Positions 19,080 to 29,916 of a stretch of DNA of 64,000 nt are shown here, piece by piece. The position numbers were made by a program, and so were the translations under genes. The stretch comes from Leucothrix pacifica (GTDB lineage Bacteria; Pseudomonadota; Gammaproteobacteria; Thiotrichales; Thiotrichaceae), in contig NZ_QGKM01000010.1 of assembly GCF_003172875.1 (NCBI RefSeq), forward strand, positions 1 to 64,000, written 5' to 3'. Every line of letters begins with the position of its first letter. Position 1 is the stretch's first letter. The notes below the pieces were generated by a model, which was not told where the DNA came from, ran no database searches, and saw only the letters and a program-made list of their open reading frames with translations.

Positions 19080-20218
19080 GATTCACTCAATTGCTCAAAG
19101 ATCTTAGTGGCTTCTGTAATCGCATCATCGACATTATCAGCTAAGGTGCAGAAATGACCCATCTTACGTCCGTCACGTGCTTCTGCTTTACCGTATAAAT
19201 GTAACTTGCTGGCTGCACTGTTGAATACCTTGCTCCAGTCAGGTTGCGTATCGCCCCAGATATCACCCAGCAGATTCGTCATAACCACAGGCGTGAGTAA
19301 GCGAGTATCGCCAAATGGCAAGTTACACACAGTTCTGACTTGCTGTTCGAATTGTGACGTAACGCAAGCATCAATAGTGAAGTGACCACTGTTATGGGTA
19401 CGCGGCGCAATCTCATTGACCAGCAATTCTGCCTTCTTCGTCACAAAGAACTCAACGGCCAATACACCCACATAATCCAGCTTGGTAGCGATTCGCTTAG
19501 CTGCAACTTGAGCCGCTCTGGCAATGTCAGGATCGACACGCGCCGGCACGATGCTTTGAAACAGTATGCCATCGACATGCACGTTCTCAGAGACCGGAAA
19601 ACACTGTGTATCGCCGTTTTCATTGCGCGATAACACCACGGAAATCTCACAGTCCAGATCGACGCGCTGCTCTAATACACAATCTACGGAGCGATGTGAT
19701 TCATACGCCTCAACCACTTCGTCCGGTGTATTCACCGTAATCTGACCTTTGCCATCGTAGCCAAAACGTGCGGTCTTAAGAATCGCAGGAAACTTAATCG
19801 CATCGATTGCAAGTGCTACTTCGGAGCGGGTACGAATAGCGCCATAAGGCACTGGCAACAATCCGCAGGAACGGATGAAGTCTTTCTCAACAATGCGATC
19901 CTGTGTTTTTGACAGAGCAGCCGCAGAAGGTCGTACTGGTGTGGACTCGCTGAGTGTTTCCAATACCGAGGCAGGAATATTTTCAAATTCGGTGGTGATT
20001 ACATCACAACGCTGAGCGAAAGTAGCCAAAGCTTCCGGGGCGTCATATGCCGCGACAATTTGCTCATCAGCAACCTGCCCTGCCGGACTATTCTCTCCCG
20101 GCTCAAGCACCAGCACGTTGTAGCCCAGATACTTGGCGGCAATCACAAACATGCGGCCTAACTGACCACCGCCAATCATTCCGATGGTTGCACCGGGTAA
20201 AATCATTTCAGTATTCAT
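19076..20218 (-). CDS. purK: 5-(carboxyamino)imidazole ribonucleotide synthase
   Basis: ATP-grasp enzyme of purine synthesis that carboxylates AIR with bicarbonate to N5-CAIR, the substrate of PurE. 380 residues. The N-terminal [11 protein letters not shown] nucleotide-fold start, the ATP-grasp region [17 protein letters not shown], the [12 protein letters not shown] strand and the metal-binding [12 protein letters not shown] are all present. Its start overlaps the purE stop by 4 nt (ATGA) and its stop overlaps the methyltransferase start by 4 nt, so the three genes are tightly coupled. Divergent from purC. Confidence 0.96.
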   Translation of the reverse strand: MNTEMILPGATIGMIGGGQLGRMFVIAAKYLGYNVLVLEPGENSPAGQVADEQIVAAYDAPEALATFAQRCDVITTEFENIPASVLETLSESTPVRPSAAALSKTQDRIVEKDFIRSCGLLPVPYGAIRTRSEVALAIDAIKFPAILKTARFGYDGKGQITVNTPDEVVEAYESHRSVDCVLEQRVDLDCEISVVLSRNENGDTQCFPVSENVHVDGILFQSIVPARVDPDIARAAQVAAKRIATKLDYVGVLAVEFFVTKKAELLVNEIAPRTHNSGHFTIDACVTSQFEQQVRTVCNLPFGDTRLLTPVVMTNLLGDIWGDTQPDWSKVFNSAASKLHLYGKAEARDGRKMGHFCTLADNVDDAITEATKIFEQLSES

Positions 20219-20709
20219 GCTTCAGGAGGGAGTTTCATATTGAGCGCAGCCTGGCGCTGAGTTTCACGGAAGTCTTGCAGCTTCTTTGCAAGTGCAGGGT
20301 CATTGTTAGCCAACATCGCAATGGCAAACAAAGCAGCGTTAGCCGCACCGGCTTCACCAATTGCAAAGGTAGCAACTGGTATACCCTTTGGCATCTGCAC
20401 GATGGAGTGAAGCGAGTCGACACCTTTGAGATATTTCGAGACGGCAGGCACGCCTAGTACCGGTACGATTGTCTTCGCGGCCAGCATTCCCGGCAGATGA
20501 GCGGCACCACCGGCTCCGGCAATAATCGTTTTTAAGCCACGATCTTGTGCCGTCTCTGCATATTCAAATAATAAGTCTGGTGTGCGATGTGCTGACACGA
20601 CCTGATATTCATGAGGAATATCAAAGGCCTCAAGCATTTCAACTGCTTTGCACATAACGGGCCAATCACTATTACTGCCCATCACCACGCCAACCACAGG
20701 TTGTGACAT
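20215..20709 (-). CDS. purE: N5-carboxyaminoimidazole ribonucleotide mutase
   Basis: Converts N5-CAIR to CAIR in purine synthesis, acting after PurK. From the ATG at 20709, preceded by AGGAG with good spacing, it is 164 residues, the normal PurE length. The frame is open further upstream but that would add 32 unrelated residues reaching into purC. Signature regions are [29 protein letters not shown] and the C-terminal ALFAIAMLA. First gene of the purE-purK-methyltransferase unit; the 75-bp gap to purC holds both divergent promoters. Confidence 0.96.
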   Translation of the reverse strand: MSQPVVGVVMGSNSDWPVMCKAVEMLEAFDIPHEYQVVSAHRTPDLLFEYAETAQDRGLKTIIAGAGGAAHLPGMLAAKTIVPVLGVPAVSKYLKGVDSLHSIVQMPKGIPVATFAIGEAGAANAALFAIAMLANNDPALAKKLQDFRETQRQAALNMKLPPEA

Positions 20710-20784
20710 AATATTCACTCCTATTTCCTGCAAAAAACCTGATATTATAGCATCGTTTTCTATTATCTCTATGTAAACGATTTT

Positions 20785-21675
20785 ATGAGTCAGCCAAATC
20801 AACAATTAAAAAACTACGACCTCATTGCTCAGGGCAAAGTGCGTGATATTTACGCTATTGACGAGCAGCACATGTTGATCGTAACGACTGACCGCCTGTC
20901 AGCCTTTGATGTCGTGTTACCACAGCCTATTCCGGACAAAGGAAAAGTGCTATTGCAGGTGTCAAACTTTTGGTTTGAAAAGCTATCTCATGTCATCCAA
21001 AACCATCTGACCGACATTGACCTTGATGAGTTATCGATTACCGATGAAGAAGCTGAGTACTTAGAAGGCCGTGCCATTGTAGTTCGTCGTTTGCGCCCTC
21101 TGCCAATTGAGGCGATTGTACGTGGTTATATTATCGGCTCAGGCTGGAAGGATTATCAGAAAACAGGAAAGGTTTGCGGCATTACATTGCCAGAAAATCT
21201 CAAGCAGGCCAGCAAATTACCTGAAGCCGTCTTCACGCCATCCAGTAAAGCGGAAGTAGGCGATCATGATGAAAACATTAGCTTCGAGACTATGGAGCAA
21301 CGCATTGGGCCTGAGCTGGCTGCGCAAATACGGGATACTAGCTTGCAGTTGTATACCGAAGCGGCTGAGTATGCGTTGGAACGCGGCATCATCATTGCTG
21401 ACACCAAGTTTGAATTTGGTTTAGACGAAAATGACCAGCTTGTACTGATCGATGAAATACTCACGCCTGACTCATCACGTTTCTGGCCAGCGGATGAATA
21501 TCAGGAAGGCACCAGCCCTCCGTCATTCGACAAGCAATTTGTTCGTGACTACCTTGAGACTTTGGACTGGGATAAAACCCCTCCTGGCCCGACATTACCC
21601 ACCGAGATTCTTGAGCGTACTGCAGCTAAGTATCAGGAAGTGGCGCGACGTTTGACGGAGTCTGACAATGGCTGA
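20785..21675 (+). CDS. purC: Phosphoribosylaminoimidazole-succinocarboxamide synthase
   Basis: SAICAR synthase: ligates CAIR and aspartate with ATP in purine synthesis. 296 residues, i.e. the longer form found in many proteobacteria and fungi, not the ~237-residue E. coli form. Landmarks are GKVRDIYAI near 17-25, [31 protein letters not shown], the DTKFEFG motif and the nearby [12 protein letters not shown]. Divergent from purEK, so three steps of the same pathway share one intergenic region. The gspC-like gene overlaps its 3' end by 8 nt. Confidence 0.96.
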   Translation: MSQPNQQLKNYDLIAQGKVRDIYAIDEQHMLIVTTDRLSAFDVVLPQPIPDKGKVLLQVSNFWFEKLSHVIQNHLTDIDLDELSITDEEAEYLEGRAIVVRRLRPLPIEAIVRGYIIGSGWKDYQKTGKVCGITLPENLKQASKLPEAVFTPSSKAEVGDHDENISFETMEQRIGPELAAQIRDTSLQLYTEAAEYALERGIIIADTKFEFGLDENDQLVLIDEILTPDSSRFWPADEYQEGTSPPSFDKQFVRDYLETLDWDKTPPGPTLPTEILERTAAKYQEVARRLTESDNG

Positions 21676-22645
21676 TATTCAAAAATGGTTTATGAAGGTT
21701 CCGGGCATTCTGACATTCCTGATGGTCGTTGCACTCGGGGCTACCTTAGCCAATTTACTTTGGATGGTGCTAACACCTCCACCGGCAGTGGCTCAGGCAG
21801 CTAACTTAACGCAGATCGATGCAAACAAAGCCAGAGTTCAAACTGCAAACTACGGCAAACTGATTGCTGATCAGCATATCTTCGGAGCAATCCCCAAAGC
21901 TGCGCCCAAGAAAGTAGCTCCACCTCCACCAAAACCCGTCGCAGTGAAGCCTGTTGTGACGAATCTAAACTTAAAGCTGCATGGCATTATCGCCTCTAAG
22001 AACGCTAAAGGTGGATTTGCCATGATCTCTTACAACGGCAAGATCCAAGAAGTTTATAGCCAAGGCGATGCGATTCCTAAAGTACAGGAAGGTGACGAGC
22101 GTACGCTTGAAGGTGTGACGGTTAAGTCTATCGGCGACAAAATTGTGGTGATTGATAATAATGGTACGGAACAGACCATTGAACTCCCTGAACTCTCAGA
22201 TAAATCATCAGGATCGTCCACAGCCAGCCGAGGCAGTTCACGCACTTCAAATACACGTCTGAGACCACGAACGGCAGCGACACGCAGTACAACTAATAAT
22301 GATGGCATGCCAAACCCTGTTGATAATAATGGTCAGGCAACGAGCTTAGCTGAGTTGCGCGAGCAGGCATTAGAAGATCCAAGTGTGCTGATGTCAGTGA
22401 TTACGCCGTCTATTGTGCGTAAAGACGGTGCGGTAACCGGCATTCGGGTCTACCCAAGCCGTAACCGGAAAATGTTTCGTGCACTGGGTTTAAGAAATGG
22501 CGACATCATCACTCAGGTGAATGACATCATTATTGATGACCCAAATAAAGGTATGGAGGTTTTCCAACAAATCTCTGACTCCCCTACTTTGACAATTACT
22601 ATCACCCGCGGCGGCAATGAACAAATCCTCACTCCTGAATTTTAA
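21668..22645 (+). CDS. GspC-like type II secretion system protein (orphan)
   Basis: 325-residue inner-membrane protein. A short cytoplasmic N-terminus and one transmembrane segment (about 14-37) lead a periplasmic part. A Pro/Ala-rich linker precedes an HR-like beta domain near 98-180 ([26 protein letters not shown]). A Ser/Arg/Thr-rich linker follows, then a C-terminal PDZ-like domain ([27 protein letters not shown]). This is the GspC layout, which links the secretin to the inner-membrane platform. No other gsp gene is in the window; normally gspC sits next to gspD. It overlaps purC by 8 nt and apbE by 29 nt. Confidence 0.8.
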   Translation: MADIQKWFMKVPGILTFLMVVALGATLANLLWMVLTPPPAVAQAANLTQIDANKARVQTANYGKLIADQHIFGAIPKAAPKKVAPPPPKPVAVKPVVTNLNLKLHGIIASKNAKGGFAMISYNGKIQEVYSQGDAIPKVQEGDERTLEGVTVKSIGDKIVVIDNNGTEQTIELPELSDKSSGSSTASRGSSRTSNTRLRPRTAATRSTTNNDGMPNPVDNNGQATSLAELREQALEDPSVLMSVITPSIVRKDGAVTGIRVYPSRNRKMFRALGLRNGDIITQVNDIIIDDPNKGMEVFQQISDSPTLTITITRGGNEQILTPEF

Positions 22646-23660
22646 ATCTGTCCTAGCTATGACAGCTGTCGCGCTTCTGGCGCTGCAGCTATCAGCCTGT
22701 AGCAAACCTGTCGAAGCCGTTAAAATCAGCGGCCCAACCATGGGAACCAGTTACAACATCACACTCTTCCCCGCTAAAGGTGTTGAGCTAGATTCACAGA
22801 GCATGCAAAAATCGATCGATGAGTCACTTAAGGCTATCAATCAGCAAATGTCTACGTGGATAAAAGACTCTGAAATCAGCCTGTTCAACCAAAGCCAAAG
22901 CACAGACTGGTATCCGGTCTCGGCAGAATTTGCCGAAGTAACCGCAGCAGCGCAGGAAATCAGCAAGAAAAGTGGTGGTGCATTCGATGTCACCGTCGGT
23001 CCACTGATTAGAATGTGGGGCTTCGGAAAGGACTTCACGAATAACAATCCCGATCAAGCAAGCATTGATGAAGCCAAACAAAATATTGGCTATCAGAAGC
23101 TAGACGTTCGGTTATCACCGCCTGCACTGCGCAAGCAAATTCCACAACTGCAAATCAATCTCTCTGCCATTGCTAAAGGTTACGCAGTGGATGCTATCGC
23201 TGAGCTGGTAGCAGGTATGAATGTCAGTAGTTATCTGGTAGAGATTGGCGGTGAAATTCGCGCAAACGGGGTTAAAGTTAACGGTGACCTTTGGCGAATC
23301 GCTATTGAAAAGCCAAGCACCAAGGAACGCTCCATTCAGCAGGGCATCTTGCTAAAAGACACGGGCGTCGCAACGTCGGGCGATTATCGCAATTATGTTG
23401 AACGCGATGGCAAGCGTTACTCACATACCATTGACCCTTCAACGGGAAAGCCGATCACCCATCAACTTGCGTCCATTACAATAATGAATGACAGCGCTAT
23501 GATAGCTGATGGTTTTGCTACCGCGATCATGGTTCTGGGTGAAGATAAAGGCAAAGCTTTTATTGCTGAGAACCAATTGAAAGCCTACATGATTACACGT
23601 GATAAAGATGGCTTTTCTACGTGGAATAACTTCCCTGATGAGACTTTTATAAAGCCTTGA
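22617..23660 (+). CDS. apbE: FAD:protein FMN transferase, lipoprotein
   Basis: ApbE attaches FMN covalently to threonine residues of periplasmic-facing electron-transfer proteins such as NqrB/NqrC or RnfD/RnfG. 347 residues with a lipoprotein signal (lipobox LSAC, Cys28). The ApbE landmarks GPTMGTSYNI, KKSGGAFDVTVGPL, INLSAIAKGYAVD, YLVEIGGEIRANG, HTIDPSTGKP and the late ADGFATAIMVLG all follow. No nqr or rnf gene is in view. Its start lies 29 nt inside the gspC-like gene, so translation is probably coupled. Confidence 0.95.
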   Translation: MNKSSLLNFKSVLAMTAVALLALQLSACSKPVEAVKISGPTMGTSYNITLFPAKGVELDSQSMQKSIDESLKAINQQMSTWIKDSEISLFNQSQSTDWYPVSAEFAEVTAAAQEISKKSGGAFDVTVGPLIRMWGFGKDFTNNNPDQASIDEAKQNIGYQKLDVRLSPPALRKQIPQLQINLSAIAKGYAVDAIAELVAGMNVSSYLVEIGGEIRANGVKVNGDLWRIAIEKPSTKERSIQQGILLKDTGVATSGDYRNYVERDGKRYSHTIDPSTGKPITHQLASITIMNDSAMIADGFATAIMVLGEDKGKAFIAENQLKAYMITRDKDGFSTWNNFPDETFIKP

Positions 23661-23762
23661 TTAGAGGGGACATTTAAAGCAATTAGCGCTAAAAGCTAGG
23701 TATACTTCCTAAGAAATGCTATGTTGAAATCAGAATAAGTCAAACAACAAGGATGACCTGAT

Positions 23763-23921
23763 ATGAACTCAAAAATAATAAGTTACCTGGCTGTGTTGCT
23801 CATCATACCGCTCGCAAGTGGTTGCGTTCGTGTACCTCCGAAACAGAAGAAACCGGAAATCAAGAAGGTTATTTTGGTTGATCACGCCATCGAATCACCA
23901 ATAAGACACTTCATCAGCTAA
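23763..23921 (+). CDS. Small putative lipoprotein (52 residues)
   Basis: A short frame I translated by hand: ATG at 23763, stop TAA at 23919-23921. The AAGGATG ribosome binding site sits about 8 bp upstream. The product has a basic start (MNSK), a hydrophobic h-region and a clean lipobox LASGC with Cys21, so it should be processed to a lipoprotein of about 32 residues that is rich in Lys and Pro (RVPPKQKKPEIKK). No family is recognised. It lies alone between apbE and ilvD; small lipoproteins of this kind are often missed in annotation. Confidence 0.65.
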   Translation: MNSKIISYLAVLLIIPLASGCVRVPPKQKKPEIKKVILVDHAIESPIRHFIS

Positions 23922-24026
23922 GCATACCGCAACAAAACAACAACAGATTCCGGTAACGTTGTTCAAAAGTGATCTCCAGAGGGGTAGAATGCCCGATACA
24001 CAAATATAGATCCGGAGATTTTCCTC

Positions 24027-25874
24027 ATGCCTGAATATCGTTCACGCACAACCACCCACGGCCGTAACATGGCAGGCGCCAGAGCACTATGGCGCGCCAC
24101 AGGCATGAAAGATGGTGACTTTGATAAACCCATTATCGCCATTTCTAATTCTTTCACACAGTTCGTACCGGGCCACGTTCACCTAAAAGATCTCGGTCAG
24201 TTAGTCGCGCGTGAAGTTGAAAAAGCAGGTGGTGTCGCTAAAGAATTCAATACGATTGCGGTTGATGACGGTATTGCCATGGGTCATGACGGTATGTTGT
24301 ACAGCCTGCCCTCTCGTGAAGTAATCTCCGATGCAGTGGAATACATGGTCAATGCTCACTGTGCCGATGCACTGGTGTGTATTTCAAACTGCGACAAAAT
24401 CACACCGGGAATGCTTAACGCGGCTTTACGCTTAAACATTCCGGTAATCTTCGTATCCGGCGGCCCAATGGAATCAGGTAAGAGCGTGATTCAGGGTAAA
24501 GTAGTCAAACTGGACTTAGTTGACGCGATGGTATCCGCTGCTGACAGCAACCAATCTGATGAAGACGTCATGACCATGGAGCGCTCAGCGTGTCCAACCT
24601 GCGGTTCATGCTCTGGTATGTTTACGGCTAACTCTATGAACTGCCTGACTGAAGCACTAGGCTTGTCACTGCCTGGTAATGGTTCTTTGTTAGCAACTCA
24701 TGCAGACCGTGAAGAGCTATTTAAGCGCGCTGGCCGTGAAATCGTGAGTCTGGCACGTCGCTACTATGAGCAGGATGACGAAACAGCCCTGCCACGTAAT
24801 ATCGCTAACTTCAAAGCCTTTGAAAATGCGATGAGTCTCGACATCACCATGGGTGGCTCGACCAATACCATTCTTCACCTGCTAGCAGCAGCACACGAAG
24901 CAAAAGTTGATTTCACCATGGATGATATCGACCGTTTATCTCGCAAAGTGCCTAACCTGAGTAAAGTTGCTCCGGCGACTCAATTATTCCATATGGAAGA
25001 CGTGCATCGTGCCGGTGGCGTAATGCGTATTCTGGGTGAATTGGAGCGAGGCGGCCTGCTACATACCGATGTACCAACCGTTCACAGCCCAACCATGGGT
25101 GAGGCGTTAGAAACCTGGGATATCGCGCGTTCAGACGATGAAGCGGTCCGTACATTCTACAGTGCGGCGCCGGGTAATGTTCCGACACAACAAGCCTTCA
25201 GCCAAAACAAACGTTGGGAGCTGGACTTAGATCCGGTTAACGGCTGTATCCATGATATTGAACATGCCTACTCAAAAGACGGTGGTCTGGCAGTGCTTTA
25301 CGGAAACATCGCGCTAGATGGCTGTGTGGTAAAAACCGCTGGCGTTGATGAGCACATCCTAAAATTCACCGGCCGTGCGCGCATTTTTGAATCTCAGGAT
25401 GCCGCTGTGGCTGCAATTTTAGCGGACGAAATCGTTGAGGGCGATGTTGTGTTGATTCGCTACGAAGGTCCACGTGGTGGCCCGGGCATGCAGGAAATGC
25501 TCTACCCAACCAGTTACCTGAAATCTAAAGGTCTGGGTAAAGCCTGTGCGTTAATCACTGACGGTCGTTTCTCCGGTGGTACATCGGGTCTATCCATTGG
25601 TCATGCTTCACCAGAGGCTGCTGAAGGTGGTGCGATTGGTTTGGTAGAGGAAAGTGATACTATTGAAATCGATATCCCGAACCGCAAGATTAACGTCATG
25701 ATCAGTGATGATGAATTAGCTGCACGTCGTGTTGAAATGGAAGGACGTGGTGCTAAAGCATGGAAACCAGTGAGCCGTGACCGTCAAGTCAGCGTTGCTT
25801 TGCGTGCTTATGCTGCGATGGCAACATCTGCATCTCGTGGCGCAGTTCGCGACGTATCACAGATAGAAAAGTAA
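24027..25874 (+). CDS. ilvD: Dihydroxy-acid dehydratase
   Basis: Iron-sulfur enzyme of valine, isoleucine and leucine synthesis that dehydrates 2,3-dihydroxy acids to 2-keto acids. 615 residues, the usual size. Cluster and magnesium ligands are recognisable in [33 protein letters not shown] and [15 protein letters not shown]. Other conserved stretches are [10 protein letters not shown] near the N-terminus and [12 protein letters not shown] good terminator follows. No other ilv gene is adjacent. Confidence 0.97.
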   Translation: MPEYRSRTTTHGRNMAGARALWRATGMKDGDFDKPIIAISNSFTQFVPGHVHLKDLGQLVAREVEKAGGVAKEFNTIAVDDGIAMGHDGMLYSLPSREVISDAVEYMVNAHCADALVCISNCDKITPGMLNAALRLNIPVIFVSGGPMESGKSVIQGKVVKLDLVDAMVSAADSNQSDEDVMTMERSACPTCGSCSGMFTANSMNCLTEALGLSLPGNGSLLATHADREELFKRAGREIVSLARRYYEQDDETALPRNIANFKAFENAMSLDITMGGSTNTILHLLAAAHEAKVDFTMDDIDRLSRKVPNLSKVAPATQLFHMEDVHRAGGVMRILGELERGGLLHTDVPTVHSPTMGEALETWDIARSDDEAVRTFYSAAPGNVPTQQAFSQNKRWELDLDPVNGCIHDIEHAYSKDGGLAVLYGNIALDGCVVKTAGVDEHILKFTGRARIFESQDAAVAAILADEIVEGDVVLIRYEGPRGGPGMQEMLYPTSYLKSKGLGKACALITDGRFSGGTSGLSIGHASPEAAEGGAIGLVEESDTIEIDIPNRKINVMISDDELAARRVEMEGRGAKAWKPVSRDRQVSVALRAYAAMATSASRGAVRDVSQIEK

Positions 25875-25898
25875 TCGACAATACTCGTCAAGAATCAA

Positions 25899-25928
25899 CA
25901 CCCCGGCCTCATCGCCGGGGTGTTTTTT
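25899..25928 (+). terminator. Rho-independent terminator of ilvD
   Basis: Nine-bp GC-rich stem CACCCCGGC (25899-25907) / GCCGGGGTG (25914-25922) with a 6-nt loop, followed by TTTTTT. Confidence 0.93.
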
Positions 25929-25955
25929 ATGAAACAAACCGTTTAGGGGCCAGCT

Positions 25956-27539
25956 TTGTATAACTTACTGAATCAGCGAATCCGGTGGATTGAAGACAAT
26001 AATGCACAGCGCCTGCTGAAAGGCTCGATGACAGGTTTGGAAAAAGAGAGCCTGCGAGTTGACGATAATGGCTACATCTCTCAAAAGCCACACCCTAAAC
26101 AACTCGGTTCTGCCCTCAAAAACGACTGGATTACCACGGACTATTCTGAGTCTTTAATGGAGTTAATTACTCCACCGTGTGATTACGCCTATAAATCCTT
26201 AGACTTCCTGCAAGACATAGAAACCTTTGTCTATCAGGAGCTTGAAGATGAACTACTCTGGACCTCCAGCATGCCGTGTATCATCAACGGCGAGAAAGAC
26301 ATCATCATAGCCGACTACGGCACCTCAAACGGTGGGCGTATGAAGCGCGTTTATCGTCAAGGACTGGCGTGGCGTTATGGTAAAATGATGCAAGTAATCG
26401 CCGGGATTCATTTCAATCACTCCATCGCAGAAGACTTCTGGCCAGTATTTCAGGAGATGGATAAAGACAGCGGCGAGCGTATCGAGTTTTCCAACGACCG
26501 CTACATGGGCATGACCCGCAATATCCAGCGCTATGGCTGGATTATTCCTTATTTATTTGGCTGTTCACCAGCCATTTGTAAATCGTTTCTGGGTAGCAAT
26601 CCGCCATCTGAAACTATGCAGACATTCAATGACAATACCTTTTATGAGCCTTGGGGTACGTCACTGCGCATGGGCGATATTGGTTATACCAACCGTAAAT
26701 CCAACAAAGTCGGTGTTAAGGCAGACTACAGCTCGGTAAAAAGCTACACCGATAGCTTACGGGCAGCCATTACCACCCCATATGAAGGTTACGAAGAAAT
26801 CGGCGTTGAAGTGGATGGTCATTATCGTCAGCTCAATGCCAATATCCTGCAAATCGAAAATGAGTACTACAGTACGGTTCGCCCAAAGCAAATATTGCGT
26901 GGTTTTGAAAAACCGATCGACTCACTGTTACACCGCGGCATTCGCTATGTCGAACTACGCTCAGTCGATATCAATGCCTTCCACCCTGCCGGCATTACCC
27001 ACATGCAGCTATACTACCTTGAGGTATTTATGCTGTTTTGCATGCTGCAGGAGAGTCCGCTCATTACTGAGGATGAAAGCCGCGAGATCGACCGAAACCA
27101 AAGTACCGTTGCCCACCGTGGTCGCAAACCCGGTCTGGAACTCACTCGTCACGGTGAAGCTGTTGGTCTTCAACACTGGGGACTTGAGCTGATGGATGCG
27201 ATGCTACCGGTCGCCAAACTGCTTGACCAAACGCATAGCAACACCTGTTATCAAAAAGCACTAAAGCAACAGCGCGAACTCTTCGAAGACTCATCGCTGA
27301 CACCATCGGCTAATGTGCTGGACAAAATGATGACAGAGCATAGCAGTTATTACGATTTCGCACGTCACCAGTCCCAGCAACATCGTGATTATTTTATGGA
27401 GCGCGGACTAACTAAAGCGAAATGGGAAAGCTTCACGGCAAAGGCTGCGGAATCACTCGCTGCACAAGAGGCTCTGGAAGCAGAACCACAAATTGATTTT
27501 GGAAAATTTTTGCAACAATACTTCGAAGGAAGCCTCTAA
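25956..27539 (+). CDS. gshA: Glutamate-cysteine ligase
   Basis: First step of glutathione synthesis: ATP-dependent ligation of glutamate and cysteine. 527 residues, matching the gammaproteobacterial GshA class. Recognisable are GLEKESLRVD near 27-36 with the family's acidic metal ligand, TTDYSESLMELITPP, QVIAGIHFNHS, SLRMGDIGYTN and RYVELRSVDINAF. The start is TTG at 25956: AGGGG lies 6 bp upstream and the translated start YNLLNQRI aligns with the expected N-terminus. gshB is not in the window. The gene directly follows the ilvD terminator. Confidence 0.95.
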   Translation: MYNLLNQRIRWIEDNNAQRLLKGSMTGLEKESLRVDDNGYISQKPHPKQLGSALKNDWITTDYSESLMELITPPCDYAYKSLDFLQDIETFVYQELEDELLWTSSMPCIINGEKDIIIADYGTSNGGRMKRVYRQGLAWRYGKMMQVIAGIHFNHSIAEDFWPVFQEMDKDSGERIEFSNDRYMGMTRNIQRYGWIIPYLFGCSPAICKSFLGSNPPSETMQTFNDNTFYEPWGTSLRMGDIGYTNRKSNKVGVKADYSSVKSYTDSLRAAITTPYEGYEEIGVEVDGHYRQLNANILQIENEYYSTVRPKQILRGFEKPIDSLLHRGIRYVELRSVDINAFHPAGITHMQLYYLEVFMLFCMLQESPLITEDESREIDRNQSTVAHRGRKPGLELTRHGEAVGLQHWGLELMDAMLPVAKLLDQTHSNTCYQKALKQQRELFEDSSLTPSANVLDKMMTEHSSYYDFARHQSQQHRDYFMERGLTKAKWESFTAKAAESLAAQEALEAEPQIDFGKFLQQYFEGSL

Positions 27540-27573
27540 GGTGTTACGACACCGGATGGAAACCCACTAAATA

Positions 27574-28263
27574 ATGACTAAACTCATAACAATACTAAAA
27601 AATAATCGCGGCTTTCTGTTATTTCTACTACTGTTATTCGTAGTTCGAGGCAGCGTGATTGATTGGCATCCTGTGCCTACCGGCTCAATGAAACCGACAA
27701 TTCTGGAAGGGGATGTCATCGTCGAAAATAAAATGGCCTATGACTTACAAGTGCCATTCACCGACATCTCCCTGATGCAGCTAGGGCAGCCAGAACGTGG
27801 TGATATCATTGTGTTTAGCTCTGAAAAATCAGGTAAACGCCTAATCAAGCGCCTGGTTGGTCTACCCGGTGACACCATCGAAATTGTTAACAATCAACTG
27901 ATTATAAACGGCACATTCGCCAACTATGAAACACTGCCTGAAAAGGATGAACGAATCCCCAAGATGGCACCAGACCGTGCGCCCGGTACTTATATAATGG
28001 AATCCAGCGATGACATGGACCCACATATCATGTTGATCGACCAGTCAAAATATAACGCCTACCGTAATATGCCACCCCTCACAGTACCTGAGCAGACGTA
28101 TTTCTTTATGGGTGATAATCGTGATAATAGTTCGGACTCCCGTGTTTACGGGGTTGCACCGCGTTCCGAACTACGTGGACGTGCTTTTGTGATCTTGCTG
28201 TCAGCGCGCCATCTGGAAGACTGGAGTCCACGCTGGGAGCGCTTTTGGAAAAGTCTTTACTGA
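27574..28263 (+). CDS. lepB: Signal peptidase I
   Basis: Inner-membrane serine protease removing signal peptides from exported proteins. 229 residues with a single N-terminal transmembrane segment (about 13-29). The catalytic Ser lies in PTGSMKPT (Ser38), the Lys dyad partner in KRLVGLPGD, and the C-terminal box in FFMGDNRDNSSDSR. It is shorter than E. coli LepB (324), which has two transmembrane segments. It could be the main enzyme or an additional copy, since lepA is not adjacent. It follows gshA by 34 bp and may be co-transcribed. Confidence 0.92.
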   Translation: MTKLITILKNNRGFLLFLLLLFVVRGSVIDWHPVPTGSMKPTILEGDVIVENKMAYDLQVPFTDISLMQLGQPERGDIIVFSSEKSGKRLIKRLVGLPGDTIEIVNNQLIINGTFANYETLPEKDERIPKMAPDRAPGTYIMESSDDMDPHIMLIDQSKYNAYRNMPPLTVPEQTYFFMGDNRDNSSDSRVYGVAPRSELRGRAFVILLSARHLEDWSPRWERFWKSLY

Positions 28264-28335
28264 GGTCTCACATCACTCCGATTACTCAGGCACCAAACCT
28301 GTATAAACTGAGCAATCGCGATCATTCAGCCAACC

Positions 28336-29388
28336 TTATTCCTCCAGTCGCGACAAATACATCGCATCCCCATAACTAAAGAAACGATACCTCTGCTCAA
28401 CCGCATGCTTATACGCCTGCATCATCGTTTCATAGCCTGAGAAAGCCGACACCAACATCAGCAATGTCGATTTCGGCAAATGAAAATTAGTAATCAAACG
28501 ATCAATTACCTGAAACTCATAACCCGGCGTGATAAAGATATCCGTATCGCCCTGAAACGGCTTCAACTCACCCGTCATAGCTGCTGACTCCAAGCTACGC
28601 ACTGTGGTTGTTCCAACCGCAACTACCTTACCACCACGCGCCCGGCACGCAGCGACCGCATCACACACTGACTGTGGCACATCAATCCACTCAGAATGCA
28701 TCACATGCTCTGATAAATCCTCGACCCGCACCGGCTGAAACGTCCCCGCGCCAACATGCAATGTCACCTCGGCCGTGGCCACACCCTTAGCCTTGAGCGC
28801 ATTCAATAATTCTTCATTAAAATGCAAACCAGCGGTCGGCGCAGCAACGGCTCCCGGACGCTCAGCAAAGACCGTCTGATAACGCTCACGGTCATCTTCG
28901 GTGTCGCTACGCTCAATGTACGGCGGTAGCGGCATGTGTCCGTGTGCTTCCAATAATTCGATAGCGGTCTTGTGATCGTCAGACTCAAAACGCAGCTCAA
29001 ACAACGCGCCCTGACGCCCCATGACTTCCGCCTCAAATCCACCCTCCAACGTCAATCGCGCACCAGCTTTGGGTGATTTGCTGGAGCGAACATGAGCGAG
29101 CAAAGAGTGCTCGTCCAGCAAGCGCTCAACCAATACTTCGATCTGTCCACCGGTTGATTTTTGCCCGAACAAACGCGCCGGCAACACCTTGGTATTGTTA
29201 AACACCAACAAGTCTTCCGGCTGGATCAAATCCACAATATCGCGGAATGTCTTGTCTTCGCAGACACCTTCAGACTTAACCACCAGCAAACGGCTGGCGG
29301 CACGATCACTCAATGCCTGCTGAGCAATCAACTCATTCGGCAGCTCATAATCAAAATCACTCAGTTTCATGGTTGGAGTCACTGACAT
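28336..29388 (-). CDS. queA: tRNA preQ1(34) S-adenosylmethionine ribosyltransferase-isomerase
   Basis: Queuosine synthesis enzyme transferring the ribosyl part of SAM onto preQ1 in tRNA to give epoxyqueuosine. 350 residues. Landmarks are [12 protein letters not shown] near the N-terminus, [45 protein letters not shown] and [17 protein letters not shown]. The upstream ATG is kept because TAGGGA lies just before it; homologues more often start at the second Met (29370). tgt is not in the window. The thioesterase gene lies 19 bp upstream on the same strand. Confidence 0.95.
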   Translation of the reverse strand: MSVTPTMKLSDFDYELPNELIAQQALSDRAASRLLVVKSEGVCEDKTFRDIVDLIQPEDLLVFNNTKVLPARLFGQKSTGGQIEVLVERLLDEHSLLAHVRSSKSPKAGARLTLEGGFEAEVMGRQGALFELRFESDDHKTAIELLEAHGHMPLPPYIERSDTEDDRERYQTVFAERPGAVAAPTAGLHFNEELLNALKAKGVATAEVTLHVGAGTFQPVRVEDLSEHVMHSEWIDVPQSVCDAVAACRARGGKVVAVGTTTVRSLESAAMTGELKPFQGDTDIFITPGYEFQVIDRLITNFHLPKSTLLMLVSAFSGYETMMQAYKHAVEQRYRFFSYGDAMYLSRLEE

Positions 29389-29407
29389 CTATCCCTAGTC
29401 TTTACGA

Positions 29408-29848
29408 TTAATCTTCAGCTTCGTCGTTAGCTGTCTTTTTAATACGGGGCGCGTATTCAGGTAAATCCTCAACAGCAGGCACCGGTGTCGGCTTACCATC
29501 ATCATCCACCGAGACAAATTTAAACGTCGCCTCAGTCACCTTCTCGCGCAAACCGATACGACCACGGCGAACCCAAGCTTCGATATGTACATCAATCGAC
29601 GTGCGCCCTACCCGATCAACTTCGGTGTAAATCCCTAAAATATCGCCCACTTTAACCGGCTGGATAAAACTCATGCCATCTACAGCGACCGTCACCACGC
29701 GACTCTGCGCACGCTGTCCTGCACAAATACCCGCCGCGATATCCATTTGCGACAACACCCATCCCCCAAAAATATCCCCGGAAGGGTTAGTATCCCCCGG
29801 CATGGCCATGGTACGTGTCGTGATCCGGCCTCTAGTTTCTTGCGACAT
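29408..29848 (-). CDS. Acyl-CoA thioesterase, YciA-like hotdog protein
   Basis: 146-residue hotdog-fold thioesterase hydrolysing acyl-CoA esters. The catalytic helix region is GDTNPSGDIFGGWVLSQMDIAAG with the conserved Asp; the FIQPVKVGD strand and the RTSIDVHIEAWVRR turn match the YciA/acyl-CoA hydrolase family. The C-terminus is acidic (KKTANDEAED). Length is typical. Expressed ahead of queA on the same strand and divergent from bioA. The preferred acyl chain cannot be predicted. Confidence 0.9.
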   Translation of the reverse strand: MSQETRGRITTRTMAMPGDTNPSGDIFGGWVLSQMDIAAGICAGQRAQSRVVTVAVDGMSFIQPVKVGDILGIYTEVDRVGRTSIDVHIEAWVRRGRIGLREKVTEATFKFVSVDDDGKPTPVPAVEDLPEYAPRIKKTANDEAED

Positions 29849-29916
29849 TATTACGTCCTTATCTTCTGATTTTTATAGCGCTGAAGTGTGACGGCATTAT
29901 CCAGACCCACTGCTTT

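Noticed and set aside
20710-20784. PurR-type operator between purE and purC
   Set aside because: AAACGA-containing stretches occur, but none gives the palindromic ACGCAAACGTTTGCGT pattern well enough.
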